This document shows, piece by piece, positions 63,070 to 64,000 of a DNA stretch of 64,000 nucleotides (positions are counted from its first letter, which is position 1; every line of letters begins with the position of its first letter). The stretch spans positions 352,001 to 416,000 of the forward strand of contig JAJKFH010000295.1 of NCBI GenBank assembly GCA_023333565.1, read 5' to 3'. Position numbers and translations under genes: made by a program. Origin of the DNA: Puffinus mauretanicus. Lineage: Eukaryota; Chordata; Aves; Procellariiformes; Procellariidae. Below the pieces are notes generated by a model, which saw only the letters and a program-made list of their open reading frames with translations, did not search any database and was not told the origin of the DNA.

Positions 63070-63096
63070 CGTGCTTTCAGTCTTATTTTTCTTCCT
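63070..63096 (-). other. Candidate 27-nt micro-exon (unproven)
   Basis: On the minus strand the sequence ttgcatttctcag is followed by 27 nt and then a perfect donor, gtaagt. The length is a multiple of three. Two of the three frames are open (RKKNKTEST or GRKIRLKA-like) and the third has TAA. It does not match any part of ARHGAP15 that I recall, so it is at best an unrecorded cassette exon and may be a chance pair of splice signals. Confidence 0.15.
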
Positions 63097-63287
63097 CTGA
63101 GAAATGCAACGTAACACACAGTACAAAGATATTGGGACAATTTTTCACAAGCTACATTCAGGCTACTTTATATTTTATAACAGAAAGAAAAACCTTAAAG
63201 ACAACCAAACCTCCAAGATAATAGGAAAACAACAACAACAAAAAGCTTTGGTCTGCAAAAAGAGACTATTTAATGAATCTCTCTATT

Positions 63288-63312
63288 TGTGTGCGTACAC
63301 GCGCACGCATGT
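63288..63312. repeat. Alternating purine-pyrimidine tract (Z-DNA-prone)
   Basis: Twenty-five bases alternate strictly between pyrimidine and purine (tgtgtgcgtacacgcgcacg then catgt) and include four CpG, which are rare in this window. Alternating CG/CA sequence of this kind favours the left-handed Z form under negative supercoiling. Confidence 0.7.
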
Positions 63313-63401
63313 TGTGCATATATTTATGATTGTGTGGATAATTATCATTAAAAATAGCTATGTTGGGTCTTTTTAATGCAACTGTTTTCTTAACATCTAA
63401 G

Positions 63402-63460
63402 GCTTTGATCCTGCACTGAAATGCGTGCAGGCAAATTCCTATGCAGCACTTCGGTACCTA
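63402..63460. mobile_element. Possible DNA-transposon relic
   Basis: tttgatcctgcactgaaatg followed by cgtgcaggcaaattcctatg resembles one arm of a palindromic sauropsid element (gatcctgca..., gtgcaggc.gatccc). A few hundred bases earlier, gcagaatcaggccct at 63046-63060 resembles the end of another copy. Both are short and decayed. Confidence 0.35.
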
Positions 63461-64000
63461 TAGGTATCTCACACCAGCACCAGTCTAAAGCTGTCACAGC
63501 GCTTACGTTAGAAACAGTATGTGAATCTCCTGCCAAACAAAGAAGAAAAACAAAAAATTCAAGCAAGAGGGTGAAATTAAAAACATGCTGAGTGAGTGAT
63601 TCATGGTCAGCACCAGCTCCTGCCTCTACTGCCCACAATATCATGAGCATCTCGGCACAAACTGGAAAAGGAAAGCCTCAGTGGAATAAAGCACATCCCT
63701 GCTAGTTTTAGATCACTTGCTTTTCTAATCATACTGACAAAAATCAACCTCGATCCCCGGAATTTACCTTCTATAAAATTATAGATATATCACTGATTGT
63801 CAGCTACAGAGGACATGTCAGGTCTTTCAGCAATTCAGTGTATAAATATACAACAGACAAAATTACTCTGGCAATTTGAGGTATTTTACTAAAATGGAAA
63901 CAAAGCAACTGCAACAGACCATTAGCATAGGACTCATGTTGCTTATTTTTAACAATAAATGGCTTGAATAAATGTCTTTGCTGCTAAACAAATTTATTTT

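Larger units (their letters stand above)
32562..64000 (-). other. ARHGAP15: ARHGAP15 intron upstream of the first RhoGAP exon (partial)
   Basis: At least 31.4 kb of intron, entering the exon at 32561 through a long pyrimidine tract. The preceding exon should end in one G of a split Asp codon and encode the linker between the PH and RhoGAP domains; I looked for a matching minus-strand donor up to 64000 and found none I trust. The stretches 32.6-36.8, 40.4-48.1, 49.5-51.4, 52.0-56.1 and 56.2-58.9 kb are unremarkable AT-rich intron. Separate entries cover the palindromic relic, inverted repeat, LINE fossil, MEF2-like pair, CpG-rich block and other items. Confidence 0.8.

Noticed and set aside
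1..64000. tRNA, rRNA, CRISPR array, operon or phage-like structure
   Set aside because: Nothing in either strand supports them; the window is eukaryotic intron.

Overview
The window is vertebrate intronic DNA. It is AT-rich and CpG-poor, with almost no long open frames and few interspersed repeats. The repeats I recognise are ancient CR1/L3-type LINE fossils and short palindromic non-autonomous DNA-transposon relics that I know from bird and reptile genomes. Together with the low repeat density this suggests a sauropsid, most likely a bird. I see no young bird CR1 ending in ATTCTATG-type repeats, so the exact lineage stays open.

The only gene I can identify firmly is on the minus strand: two consecutive coding exons of a RhoGAP protein, best matched by ARHGAP15. 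The first in transcript order (32463-32561) encodes the start of the RhoGAP domain. The second (10203-10280) encodes the segment with the arginine finger (GIYRVSG). Their splice sites are canonical and their phases join exactly, with a glycine codon split 1+2. The rest of the window is intron: more than 31 kb upstream of the first exon, 22.2 kb between them, and more than 10 kb downstream of the second. The other exons lie outside the window.

Layout from low to high coordinates: downstream intron (1-10202), with a C10TC6 tract, a GC-rich segment at 6.5 kb and a long pyrimidine tract (purine-rich in the sense strand) just beyond the exon at 10.2 kb. Central intron (10281-32462), with a LINE fossil at 15.5-16.3 kb, a coding-like segment at 21950-22194 that could be an alternative 3'-terminal exon, and palindromic relics near 23.1 and 24.9 kb. 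Upstream intron (32562-64000), with a palindromic relic at 36.8 kb, an inverted repeat carrying octamer motifs at 39.8/40.1 kb, a second LINE fossil at 48.1-49.1 kb, a tandem MEF2-like pair at 56.15 kb, a CpG-enriched block at 58.98-60.3 kb (continuing weakly to 61.4 kb) and a Z-DNA-prone tract at 63.29 kb.

The most interesting candidate is the segment at 21950-22194. If it is spliced to the upstream exon, the frame stays open and adds 80 residues before a stop. The product would end immediately before the arginine finger, so it would keep the N-terminal part of the protein but could not act as a GAP. This is inference from sequence alone. I found no tRNA, rRNA, CRISPR, operon-like or prokaryotic features.
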